The notes beneath the pieces are model-generated. The model worked only from the letters and a program-made list of their open reading frames with translations. It had not been told where the DNA came from and ran no database searches. From Isoetes taiwanensis (lineage: Eukaryota > Streptophyta > Lycopodiopsida > Isoetales > Isoetaceae), in assembly GCA_021234155.1 (NCBI GenBank), contig JAJEKV010000058.1, positions 7,562,992-7,626,991 of the forward strand: a DNA stretch of 64,000 bases, given 5' to 3'. Of the stretch, positions 1-10,522 are shown one piece after another. Position 1 is the first letter of the stretch. Every line of letters begins with the position of its first letter. The translations under genes were made by a program, and so were the position numbers.

Positions 1-199
1 CCGATTAGTTGTACTCAAGTTTCTTTATACTTGTGCCATCAAGACCATTTTTCCTTTGAGGTGAACTAATTGTGTGTTCTGTTTGAAGCAGAAATATTTT
101 TTCAAGATCAGACATTTTCAAAAAGAGCAAGAGAAAATTCTATTCATCAAAAAAGGTACACAAGTTACAAAAGAGAGGATCCTCTCATAGAAAACCAAT

Positions 200-960
200 G
201 CTATCAGCATTTCCTGAAGGGATAGTAGGAATCTTGTCTGAAGGAGATCCATCTGCAGCATCTAAGAGACTGTTATATATCGGTAAAAAAAATTGTCCAT
301 GGTACCAAACACATAATGATCTTCACTCCGGAGATTCTCTCGGGGAGTTTGAAATGCATCTCTTTTATCATGAGAAGCATCAAGTAACCATAGCTATCGC
401 TAGCATCCCGTGGGAGTAGTATAAGCGCCTATACATCCAAATTGAGCATCTGTCGACTCATGATGATGCTTACACAAAAAGTAGTGCATATGTAGCATCG
501 AATGCATTCCCTTGTAAAAATTCTCGCCCACAGAGCCTTTGTGTTACGATACTGCGGTCTTTGCTAGTTTCTCTTGATAAGTCTTTTGCCCAAGGAAACA
601 CTCCATGGCAAGGTGATCATGGTTCATGTCTTTTTTGTAGAGTTCCTTTTTCGAGTCGGGGGTAGTTTTGGTCAACATTTTTGCCTTCCCATATACTTGC
701 CTCGTAAATGCATGTGCACCTGAGTAAATTTCCACGAGGAAGAGGTTCTTCATTAATTAAAACATTGTCCCATTCTCGCATCGTATGCATTTCTTGCAAT
801 GTGTCTGGATTACACCATAAGGAATAGGTACTCACGTAGCTGGATCAAGCTCGGGAAGCACTCCTAAATTGCTCGGATCATTTTGTTACATTGTCCCGGA
901 TAGGTGTATGGTAAGAAAAAGGAGCCATGATCGGCAAGGGAGGTCGAAGTTTTCCGAAAG
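200..960 (-). pseudogene. Decayed coding-like stretch, unrecognised
   Basis: On the minus strand several overlapping short frames follow one another from about 929 to 200: an ATG near 929, a frame at 835-617 and another at 753-544. Reading continues in shifted frames towards 200, with runs such as HYFLCKHHHES near 480-520. The leader side (about 970-990, minus) contains an AAACCCTAA-like telo-box sequence. The frame changes and stops suggest an old broken gene or element. I recognise no family, and chance frames remain possible. Confidence 0.22.
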
Positions 961-1569
961 CCTGGCAGAGGAGGAGCAAATTAGGGTTCGAGCTCGATGG
1001 TTTGAATTTTTTGGTGTGAAGGTTTGAATTTTTAGTTTGAAATACATTCAATGGTTGTATGAGCCAAATTTCTTGAATAGTAGAAGTTTAGTTAAATAGG
1101 GTAGAGATTTGCTATGCTTTAACAATTTTGAGTGTTGTCATTTCAGTCCATTTGCTCATTACTCTTATTTGTCTTAAGTTGGCCTCTTTCCATCTAGCCC
1201 TTGCTTCCATATGAAATTTTCAGAGTGCTAATCCTACATTGTTACTCATCCCTTTATTTGGCACTCATGCTAATTTGATTATCATTGTCATATGCAGGTT
1301 CATCCACTTCTTCTCCATATTCACCTGTCTTGAGTTGTCCTACCCTCCATTTGATCTTATTTTCTTATCACTCTCTCCATTACCTTATACTCTGCCTCAT
1401 ATTTCCCACCACTGCAGAGTAATTCTATTCCCTCCACCACTTGTTGATATTTTGAAGACCTTCAGTTAGCATTTCTTTCCTTTGAGGCTGAGGGGACCAG
1501 CCTCATTCTTTCCTTTGAGGAGATGTTGCCCCTTTTTGGGCAACATGGACCATCATGATACCTAGAGTT

Positions 1570-1985
1570 TCAAGATTGGAAGATACTTGTCAAAGTTTGG
1601 AAGACTTGTGGTTTCTTTTGAGGTTTCATCTTAAGTTACTTTCTCATCACTCATATGGTAAGAGTTAGTGCTATTTTGATCCTGCTAGAGTTTGGAAGAA
1701 ATTGGTTCAAGTTTGGAAGACCCTTGGGATCTTGGTTGTATAGCCTAATTCTTTCCTTTGAGGAAGTTTTCTAGTTACATTCTTATTTCTTGAAGACCAG
1801 GCAAAGAATATTGCAAGCTATACAAGGAGTCATTACCATGTTGCTCATATTCACTCATATGAAACTAAATGGAGTTGCACCCATGATTTGGAAGTCACAC
1901 ATATGAAGATGCACTTAGAAGTGGAATTGCTCTTATTTTGGCCTTGAAGATTGGAAGACCTTTTTAGAAGTTTGGAAGACCCTAG
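1570..1985. repeat. Recurrent TTGGAAGA motif region
   Basis: The octamer TTGGAAGA recurs about six times (near 1576, 1598, 1692, 1715, 1951 and 1972), each time in a similar context (AAGTTTGGAAGACC-like). CCTTTGAGG occurs repeatedly in the same stretch (about 1490-1760). This looks like degenerated short tandem or interspersed repetition, probably part of the 5' LTR or flank of the downstream Ty3/gypsy element. The DNA from 1000 to 2560 otherwise shows no convincing coding signal. Confidence 0.4.
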
Positions 1986-2559
1986 GGCCTTGAGCAAAGT
2001 TATGTTCATCATAAGGTATGATTTGAGCTTTTGAGATATGATCATGTGCTCTGGGGGTTCAGCCTTCATCCATTTCATCCATCCTACATCCACCTTCCTT
2101 TCATTTTTTTTATATACCTCATTTTCACCCTGTCATGCCTTCTTTTCAATTACCTCACTACCTATATTTTATTGGCCTCACCTCCACTTGTGAATTGCTC
2201 TCAAGAGATCATGAAAAACCTCAAGAGCAAAGAAGCTTGAATTTTACCTTCATTCTATCACCCTAAATCCTACCATAGCCTTTTTTTTTCCTATTTTTCC
2301 ACCCTTTTCCTATGATTTTTTCACCATTTCCAAGGTTGAAAATTCATTGACCATGGTCAAAATGGCCAAAATTTCAAGTATCTCAATTTGACCTGAAAAC
2401 ACTCTAGATTTGAAGCTTGGCAAAAAATAGCTAGGTTGGCCTTTTCAAAATTCAAAAAGACATGGGAAACCCTCAAATATCATTTCTTGGGATGCGTGCC
2501 AAAAAATAAAAACCTATTCTAGCCTATCTACCCTATCTAATTTTGCATAGTTCCGGTCA

Positions 2560-3887
2560 CCCCCATTTTTCCACGTGGCGGCCAGGGCGTGGGGGCGGTT
2601 GCTGGTGTCCCCTCCTGGTGGCATAAATTTAATAGCTGCTCGCATTATTCCTTATATACCTTAGCCGCCAGACTTCGGTTGTGCAGGTGGGATATATAAG
2701 CCCTTGAGAATTTTTGATAAACCCTAAGAAATAGAGGAACCGCTAAATCCGCCAATTCGTGCCTAAACCCGATTGAATCCGCCAATTTCCTCACCAAATT
2801 AGTTCCTAAACCTTTTTCCAAACCCCGGAACCCTTTGTGGCACTTGATTGATAGAAACTTGCTTTCGATTAGGGCGGAAATCATTGAACCGAAGCTGGTT
2901 TTTGGGAAGGACGGTTTTTAATCTGGGAATACAGATCATTTTTTTACCCCTCGAGATATACCTGTGATGCGGGCGATTTCTATATTCTCGATATTCTCTT
3001 GATCCTGTTCTACCTCAAATTCGCTAATCCCCGCCGAGATTGAAGATTATTTGTATTTTGATTGAAGACCTAAGCTTCTGTTGACTTATTTGACATCAAA
3101 ACTCCCTCGCTACTCAAATTATCTTATTATTTTTCTTTTCGATAATTTTTGGGTTTTCGAAGTTGACAATGCCTTGGGATCTGTTCTCAAGCATTATCCA
3201 CGGTATTACTTGCCGAGAATTCTAAACTCTGTGATATCTTATGATTTGAATGCATATTCATTGCACGGACAAATAGTGTTTCCATCTTCTTTTGTTTCAA
3301 GTTGTTCTGGCTGTCTAAACTAATAGAAACCAGATATTTAAAGTAGAATCCAAATTAATAGTCGTGTCCCATTCTTTAAAAGGTTTGAGTATTGCTTATA
3401 TGTAAAGAAAACAAAGCAAAATAGTTTTTCCATAATCTGTCATAAAGCGTGATGTAAATCGAGACTTTGGCCCATCTCAGTAAATATCATAGTGTTTGCT
3501 TGTCAAGAAAACCTTATGCACATGATCTAGAGTTTATTTTGAAGCTGTTTATACAAATTCCAACTCAAGATTTATCACCAAACTATATTTGCAAATTTTG
3601 GCTCTCTGTTTTGGCATTGACCAATTTTTGACTGAACTTTGACATTGATTTTCTTGGTCTTCCCCTATCCAAATCGAGACAGACTTTCACCAGTAGTTCC
3701 CTCTACTTGTCTATAACTCATACCAAAAACCAAAACTCAAAAATCTTAAAGGGTGTGACTGCAAGATTGATTTTTGCTCTGACAGTTTTTTCTGCTTCAG
3801 GGACTGTAGTGATTTTGACAAAACCAGCATTTGAAATTGAGTTCTTTTGCTTTATATGATTAAGGATTGATCACCCTAAGTGATCTG
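2560..3887 (+). repeat. Probable 5' LTR (3' part) of the Ty3/gypsy element
   Basis: This non-coding stretch runs into a primer binding site at 3888, so at least its right part should be LTR R-U5. It contains a TATA-like box. The exact left end is unknown because no second LTR copy could be aligned: the 3' LTR is missing or too diverged. A related U5/PBS junction occurs near 24185-24207. Start coordinate is a guess; the right edge is supported only by the PBS. Confidence 0.4.
2693..2699 (+). promoter_or_regulatory. TATA box of the probable LTR promoter
   Basis: TATATAAG lies in a GC-richer context just downstream of a GC-rich stretch (about 2570-2620) and about 1.2 kb upstream of the primer binding site. 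Position and sequence fit an LTR core promoter; no transcription start can be proven. Confidence 0.4.
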
Positions 3888-3897
3888 GAGGTCCTGA
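3888..3897 (+). other. Primer binding site complementary to tRNA-Gln 3' end
   Basis: TGGAGGTCCT is the expected complement of the 3' end of a eukaryotic tRNA-Gln (ending ...AGGACCTCCA). It is followed after 1.3 kb by gag-pol in the same direction, as required for minus-strand priming of an LTR retrotransposon. The flanking AAGTGATC and the PBS reappear slightly diverged at 24186-24207. The tRNA assignment rests on remembered tRNA-Gln sequence. Confidence 0.55.
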
Positions 3898-4186
3898 CCA
3901 GTTTGTTTACACTTCCTTTGAGGTTAGGCTAAAATTCCAGGTTTTAGGCTAACACCTACATCCATCATTCTTCTGGCCATACGCCTCTACCTTCACAACC
4001 ATCATCTCCTCCGGGCGGACAGGGATATCCACATGTCTCTTTTGCTCCTCCCCAGGAATTTCCCTTCCCTACATTTCCCACCACTCTTCCTGTTTACAAC
4101 CTTATATTACCGACCTCAAAACCAATGCTCAGGCACCTTCAGTACCTCCCCCTCAGTCACCCCTTCATCAGGGTCTTTCAGGCACC

Positions 4187-5250
4187 ATGCCACCTCCAAC
4201 TCCACCTCAATATAATCCTTATCCAGTTCCTATCCAGCCAAGCACTTTCACCTCTACCTTTCAGACCCTTAAGCTGACCTATCCAACCTTTAGCAACACG
4301 AAAGGCAAACCTTTAGACCAAAGTGCTCAGGCCCACATGGAAGAATTTGAGGCTCTGGCTGTCCTAAATGGTCATGCACAACCTCAACTGAAATTCCATA
4401 TCTTTTCCACCACACTGCGTGGCTCTCCTCATCAATGACTTATGTCCAACAAAAGCCACTGGAAACAAGATTGGTCGTAAATGAAATGGCGCTTTCTTTC
4501 TCACTATGGAAACCGGATGATGATCAACTTCATCTCAAGCAACTCAATGACCTTCAACAAGAGCCCACGAGTCCGCCCGGGGATTTTCTGGATCGACTTC
4601 ACATTACGCTCAAGAAACTCAAGGAGTACCCGAGCCACGAGGCGGATCTTGGTGCGGTTTCTCCAAGGACTTCCTCGCCTATCCAGACTCATGGTGAATA
4701 CTGCGCCCGAAGACTTTAGAGCGGGGCTATTGACCTTGTCAATCACTCGGTCAATGTCTCCTCCCGGTGGTGTGGCTCTTCGGAGCTCCCTTTCATTCCA
4801 CCGGTCATGGTTCCACAAAAGCGCTGTCCAACCTCAACCGCCACTCCGCGGATGCGGTCGGATCGGTGCCATATCTCGCGCAAATACCAAGGCCACTTGG
4901 CAAATGAATGCAACTCCACCAATGGCCCGCCTCATTGTAAAAGATGCAACATGTGTAATCATGCCCGCGGAAGAGTGCACTCGCACTCATCCTACACCTT
5001 TACGCAACAAAGCTGTTTTATCAAGTGCAAACAACACCTCAACCCAACAATCGCAATATCGGCCGCAACCACCTGCGGGCTCAACACGATCCACTCTATC
5101 AGCTTAGGGGGCAACAACGGGGACCCAACACCGCCCCCCTTTTGATCCTTCTAAAGCTCGGTGTTATTATCAGCATCACGAATGGGGTCATACCACCGCG
5201 GCATGTCCTCAACTTCCACAAGTTTGGTGCGACTTCCTAGCACCAATCGG
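4187..5250 (+). pseudogene. Ty3/gypsy gag (broken)
   Basis: A proline-rich start (4187-4438) is followed by a typical retrotransposon gag segment with LKLTYPTFSNTKGKPLDQ and AHMEEFEALAVLNG. The frame shifts near 4435, 4480 and 4800. Two cysteine/histidine clusters downstream (about 4880-4950, with KYQGHLANEC; about 5157-5200, with CYYQHHEWGHTTAACPQ) look like degenerate zinc knuckles. Gag would form the particle and bind the RNA. It cannot be translated as one protein because of at least three frame breaks. The start is the first ATG of the gag-like frame; an earlier start is possible. Confidence 0.6.
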
Positions 5251-6501
5251 ACCACCGGTCCGCCTCCGCGCTTACCAACTTTGGATTGCCAATGGCAAAC
5301 AAGGCCAGCGTCCGTTCTTTGGAAGCCACCTCGCGTACCTCAGCAATCACGCTATCAACCAGCTCCTGCCAATCAACCTCAGATGGATCAACAAGCACAG
5401 GAAGAAATTTTTCAGGCTCTTAATCCTCCCGTTCAGCCGTCAAATTGGGTTGGTTTGGTTTCACGCCAAACCAGGGCGTCACGTCCCTTAACCATTCTTC
5501 CTCATGGCACGCAACCTGCCTTTGCAGTGGACACAATCCCTCATGCAGAGGACAAAAAGGTTCACTTTGCACCTGACTTGGAAAAACTCATGCCTCATGT
5601 CATGCCTAAAGTACGCCAAAGCATTCTGAACCTCATGCAAGCTGCTAAAGGCCGCACGTTGGCTAATGTTCATGCCACCACCAGAGCTCAACAAAGACAA
5701 GAAGCACCTTCCACATCTCAACCTCCACGCTCTCAGACATATCCGAATATTGCTGCAGAGGTTGACCTACTCAAAGAAGTTGCTGCTTCATTACCACGCA
5801 CTCCAGCACCCGTGGATCCAGCAGATCCTTTTTCTCATGTGCCTCTGGAACTCCAAGAGGAGCTGGCAAAAATCAAAATTCCCTTAAGTTTGGCAACAAT
5901 TTTGAAACTCTGTCCTGCTCTCAAGGACCAGTTACCACTCCCGACCGTTTTAGTTGGGGCTGTTGCTACCTCTACACCCACGGTCTATGCCACGGTGGGC
6001 AATCAACAAGTCAACCATGTTCAAATTGACGGAGGTAGCGCAGTTAATCTCATCACGGATAAACTCCGCAAACAAATGGACATCACACAACTCTATCGTG
6101 CCCCATATGACATCAAATTGGCTAATGGCCATATCACGAGACCTCAAGGCGTCACACCTCTTCTTCACATCAACATTGGTGATCTCCGATTCCCCTTAGA
6201 ATTCGGTGTTTGGAAGGCTGGAGAAGATCCAGGTGATTATGAAATGTTGGTCGGCAGACCTTTTCTCCGCCAGGCCAAGAGTATCCATTACTGGGCCACG
6301 GATCAGTTAGTCATCACAGATGGTCACCTCAATGCCACTATGGACTTGGAAACGGCAAGATCATTTCCGTCGACCATGCTGAACCCTCTCTCTCCGACAC
6401 CGATTCAGAAGACGCCCAGAATATCTATCAAGTTCAGGCTCCACCTGCGAGTCTGCCTCTGTCATCCTACCCCGAATATGCTAATCCTTGGGGAGAAATG
6501 A
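5161..6501 (+). pseudogene. Ty3/gypsy gag-pol segment with retropepsin
   Basis: A 446-codon open frame. The second half contains an aspartic protease: VQIDGGSAVNLITDKLRKQ (about 6020-6080) carries the catalytic aspartate in the D-G-G form common in plant Ty3/gypsy proteases, and YEMLVGRPFL (about 6239-6270) is the matching flap/C-terminal strand. The first half is a linker rich in P and Q that starts inside the last gag zinc-knuckle region, so this start is not the real translation start. The protease would cleave the Gag-Pol precursor. The frame ends at 6501, and the next pol frame overlaps it from 6498. Confidence 0.7.
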
Positions 6502-7562
6502 CTCTTGATCAGGACCAGGCTGTGGCTGCCTTGCTTGACCCCTACCTGGCTCCTTGCAATCGCATCCAACGTGTTGATCCCTTTTCCGATGCCAAACTTC
6601 ATCCTGATCCTGTTGATGTACACGCTGTCATGACGCAACCTATGCTTGATGAAAATCAGCAACCTCTCTTTTTTACCACGCAGAGCGCCACTCATCCTGT
6701 CATGCTTCAACCTCCTGCACATATTGTCCAAGACACGGAAGTTATCCCACATATTCAAACTCCTGAAGTTGAGCTTGTGGACGTGGGCAACAATCAGCCT
6801 GTCCGCATTGCTGCCAATCTTCCGACACCCTATCGTAACAGGGCCATCACGCTCTTCAAAAAGTTCAAACACATTTTCGCCTGGAGCTACAGAGACCTTC
6901 GGGGGATCAACAAAGCCTTGGGGGAACTCACCATTCCTACCAAATCCGATGCACGTCCCGTGTAGCAACGACAGTACCGGCTCAACCCAAATTACCGTGA
7001 TCGCGTCAAGGCAGAAATTGACAAACTCCTTGCTGCAGGTTTGATCTATGAGGTCAAACATTCTGCGTGGGTGAGCCCCATTGTCATTGCTCTCAAACAC
7101 AATGGAAAGATCCGTGTTTGCGTGGACTACAGGAAACTAAATCAGGCCACGGAGCGTGATCATTTTCCACTTCCCTTCACAGACCAGGTTCTGGAAGAGG
7201 TCGCTGGACATGAGATGTACTCCTTCATGGATGGTTTTTCTGGCTACAATCAGATCTCAATCAAAGAATATGATCAACTCAAGACTACTTTCACCACCCC
7301 GTGGGGCACTTTTGCCTACAAGGTGGTTCCTTTTGGATTATCAAACTCTCCATCAACGTTTCAACGCATAATGCTCTCAGTTTTTCATGATTTTATGAAG
7401 GAAAATCCCTTTTTGCAAATTTTTCAAGATGACTTCTTTGCCTACAGTTCCATGGCTGACCATTTGGATAAATTGGAACTCGTCTTTCAGAAATGTGATG
7501 AGTCCGGCATTAGTCTCAATCCTGAGAAATGCACCTTTTTGCGTCACCCGGTGTTACGTTAG
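6498..7562 (+). pseudogene. Ty3/gypsy reverse transcriptase (interrupted)
   Basis: The frame reads through the linker before RT and then the RT fingers and palm: RVCVDYRKLNQATERDHFPL (about 7110-7168), MDGFSGYNQI (about 7230-7258), FGLSNSPSTFQRIM and the catalytic-site equivalent IFQDDFFAYS near 7420-7448. The two aspartates of the DD box are kept but the usual Y-x-D-D context is altered. An in-frame TAG at 6963-6965 splits the domain. At about 7545 the frame changes, with further shifts near 7580-7660. It would copy element RNA into DNA; this copy is dead. Confidence 0.8.
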
Positions 7563-8250
7563 GGACCGTTGTCGCAAGAAAGCGGTATCACCACGGATCT
7601 GCCAAAATCGGTTGTGTGCTCAAGGCTCAAGCACCAGCCAATATCAAGGAGACACGCTCTTTCACGGGTAAGGTAAATTACTACTCCACCTTCATTCGGG
7701 GTGGCAGCCATTGCGAGATCCCATTCATAAACTCACGGGTGATGAATCCACACGGGCTTGGAATTCCGGAAGTCGCTTTCCAACAGTTGAAGTTTTTTCT
7801 TACTCAGGCCCCGGTACTTGTTCCTCCTCAATGGGACAAGCCCTTTCATGTCCATGTAGATGTCTCGGCGTTCGCTATTGGAGCTGTTATTTCTCAAGAA
7901 TATGATGCGCACATTGACAAACCAAACAGATATGCCAGCAGAAAACTCAATTCTGGCTGAAAGAACTTCTCGCCCACGAGGCGTGAAGCCTTGGGTTTAA
8001 TTTTCTGTGTCCAACGCTTCCGTCATTATCTTTTAGGCAGTCAGATCAAATTCTTTATTGACCACCAAGCACTCCTTTATTTGATCAACAAATCCACGCC
8101 CACGGGCCGCATTGCTCGTTGGGTCCTCCTTCTGCAAGAATTTGCACCTTTTGAAATTGTTCACAAGGCAGGCAAATCTCATGTTGTCCCGGATTATCTT
8201 TCACGCATCCACACAGATGATCCCTCCACGGGAGTCTCAGACGCCTTTCC
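7529..8250 (+). pseudogene. RT connection and RNase H of the Ty3/gypsy element
   Basis: After a frameshift the connection domain reads ETRSFTGKVNYYSTFIRG, followed by RNase H with FHVHVDVSAFAIGAVISQ (about 7845-7900, first catalytic aspartate) and later FIDHQALLYLI (about 8053-8085, the D-H segment) and VPDYLSRI (about 8187-8210), a typical end of the domain. A TGA at 7958-7960 interrupts it. The local sequence suggests one inserted and one lost base within 20 nt, so the frame before and after the stop is the same. Confidence 0.75.
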
Positions 8251-8389
8251 TGATGCTCAACTCTTTCTGGTCACGGCAACACCATATTGGTTCCACAACT
8301 TTCAACAGTATCTCCTCACAAGTGCTCTTCCACCAGAGGACGCCACGCTCTCTCCAGCCAAGCGTCAATCCCGTCGACACCAATTTCTT

Positions 8390-9619
8390 CGCGAGGTCCG
8401 TGACTACACCATGGTTGCAGGCCATCTTTACAAAAAGGGCAAGGATACCGTCCTTCGACGCTGTGTTCTCCCTCATGAAGCCCCAGATATTGTCCGAGAA
8501 GCCCATGAAGGGCTCGGTGGTGGTCATTTTCATGGTGACACCACGGCCCGAAAAATCCTTCTTGCAGGTTATTTTTGGCCCACGCTCTTCAAAGACGCTC
8601 ACGCCCACGCCCGCACGTGTGACGCTTGTCGTGTGGGAAAAGCCCACGCCCGTGGCGGCTCTTCCATTGACCCCGGCCGCCACGCCACTTCCTTTTCAGC
8701 AAATGGGGATGGATTTTGTGGGACTCATTGATCCTCTGGCGCACACCCGTGTTCGCTACATTCTGGTTCTCACCGACTCACGCTACCAAATGGGGGAAAC
8801 TTGCGCACTTCCGGACAACACCGCAAAGCAAGCACACGACCAAGGTCATCTATCGACCAAATCATCACGCGTTTTGGCTGCCCCACGGAGCTGGTCAGTG
8901 ACCGAGGTGTCCATTTTCTCAATCATACTATCAAGGAGCTGACGGATTATCTACTGATCCATCATCACAAGAGCACCCCTTACTATCCTCAAGGGAACGG
9001 TTTGGTGAAAGCACCAACAAAACTCACGGTCACAATTCTCAAGAAAATTTGTGACGCTTCGACCGACCGGCAAAACAAGCTTCCTACAGTTCTTTGGGCT
9101 TACAATACTTGTTTCAAAATGGCTACTGGTCACACTCCTTTCAAATTGGTTTATGGTCAAGAAGCTCTCATGCCTTTTGAATACATTCTTCCTACTCTCC
9201 GTTTTCAACCGGGCTGACCCATAATCCGCTTCTTGCAGACTCAAAGAAAGGGTTTATCAATTGGAACAGTTGGATGAACTTAGGCGTGATGCTTACATTC
9301 GTGTTCTTCATGGACAAATGGTTGCAAAAAATCTTTACATGACAAGCGTATTAAGACAAAAACATTCAAAGAAGGAGATTTGGTTCTTCTTTATGATTCT
9401 CGTTACAAAAATTTTCCGGGCAAGTTAAAGTTTCGATGGCTTGGCCCTTATCAAATTGTTCAAGTGGAACGACCCAACGTTTTCAAGCTGGCTGAGTTAG
9501 ATGGAACTCCATTACCTACACTGGTTAATGGCTTTCGCCTCAAACAATTTCATACATCAGCAAGTGACAATCATACAACAGATACTGTTCCAGACACAAA
9601 CATAACAGATAGTGACTAA
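8390..9619 (+). pseudogene. Ty3/gypsy integrase with GPY/F module (inactive)
   Basis: An H-H-C-C zinc domain is visible at about 8500-8625 (REAHEG...HFHG...TCDAC). The frame then shifts to the catalytic core: MGMDFVGLI (about 8704, first D) and, in another frame, VSDRGVHFLN (about 8900-8930, second D). The third acidic residue is lost: after YYPQGNGLV the codon at 9008-9010 reads AAA (Lys) where the family has Glu. A C-terminal segment at 9380-9619 holds FRWLGPYQIVQV, a GPY/F motif thought to aid target binding, and ends with a stop at 9617-9619. There are at least three frame changes. Clearly an integrase remnant that cannot catalyse strand transfer. Confidence 0.8.
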
Positions 9620-9759
9620 CTGGCGGCATAATTATATTATATATAGGTGGAATTTTTACAAAATGTGGGCAGCGCCCATCTATCTCCGCTATGGGCACAG
9701 CGCTATGTACAAAAACGGGCTCAGAGCCCTATCTATTACGTCCTAAGAAGAAAAACCCT

Positions 9760-10026
9760 CTACTCCGGGTTCGGAGCAGAGGTGATACGCAGGATGTGGT
9801 ACCAGTTGTTCTCAGGGTCCCAGCGCAGGTGCAGAATCACCTCCATCCCGTTGGTATGGGAGTCGGCATGCTCAGCCATGCCGGCACACCACCCGTCCAT
9901 GGCAATGCCACGATTGTGGCACCGCCAGAGGTCCAGGCAGTCCATTTTACAAGTGATCCACTCCAGGCAGTTCGAAGGCATAGTGCACTTATCATGCAGA
10001 CCAGCAGCAGACATACTGAGCGCCAT
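9760..10026 (-). CDS. Small antisense ORF between pol and the 3' ORF, unknown
   Basis: An 88-codon minus-strand frame without interruption, opposite to the direction of the element. Its start ATG (10024-10026) lies about 30 nt downstream of a TATATAA box. A second in-frame ATG follows five codons later. The product is Cys/Trp/His-rich, with WITCKMDCLDLWRCHNRG and MEVILHLRWDPENNWYHI. I recognise no domain. Antisense ORFs at this place are known from Grande/Tat-type plant retrotransposons, and this may be such a gene. Other frames are also open in this GC-richer block, so chance is not excluded. It is unbroken although the surrounding gag-pol has many breaks. Confidence 0.4.
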   Translation of the reverse strand: MALSMSAAGLHDKCTMPSNCLEWITCKMDCLDLWRCHNRGIAMDGWCAGMAEHADSHTNGMEVILHLRWDPENNWYHILRITSAPNPE

Positions 10027-10056
10027 CGGATGTCTCCGCTTCGCTCACTGTTCGTC

Positions 10057-10110
10057 TTATATAGCCAACCGAGGACCTCCCTGCCGACGTGGACCAATCA
10101 GAAAATTCGC
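10057..10110 (-). promoter_or_regulatory. Promoter-like block for the antisense ORF
   Basis: Read on the minus strand: ATTGG (inverted CCAAT, about 10094-10098), an ACGT-core element CCACGTCGG (about 10085-10093), then TATATAA (10057-10063) about 30 nt before the first ATG. Order and spacing are those of a plant core promoter. The first ATG would lie almost at the start site, so the second ATG may be used. Confidence 0.4.
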
Positions 10111-10522
10111 TAACGTGGTTGCAATGCAAGGCTGTTTCTAAATGGAGAATCTTTTCTCCCGCCGCATATCTAGCCATGGTACCTTCTGACACCTTCGTTT
10201 TAATGATATCTCACTTCGAGTTGCCAGCATTAAATGACATTCTATCTTTTAACGCCCGTCGAACATTAATGTGAGTCCTTTCGCCAGCTGTCACATTGGA
10301 TCATTCTCTCACGTCTCATCTCCACCGTTCCTTGCTTCTCCCTTTACCATTTGGGGACTTAGCCAAAATTTTGCCCTTCAATCGCCTCCTTCGCATCTAT
10401 CGCCACATGGCATCATCAATGGTTGTCATTTCACCCTCATTATGCCCCTTCGCCTCCACTTGCGCGCCCTAAAACCTTTTCGTCTATCGGCACCCTAGTC
10501 TTCTGTTCTCCGCTTTCCGCCT

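Noticed and set aside
4504-4990. Minus-strand frames (104 and 61 codons) opposite gag
   Set aside because: They mirror the GC-rich gag region, have no domain and overlap a recognised sense gag.
6462-7100. 212-codon minus-strand frame opposite the protease-RT junction
   Set aside because: The sense strand carries recognisable pol; the antisense frame has no motif and is a codon-bias shadow.
9647-10141. 164- and 140-codon plus-strand frames over the antisense ORF
   Set aside because: No recognisable domain; the block is GC-richer and open in several frames. The minus frame is preferred only because of its promoter-like block.
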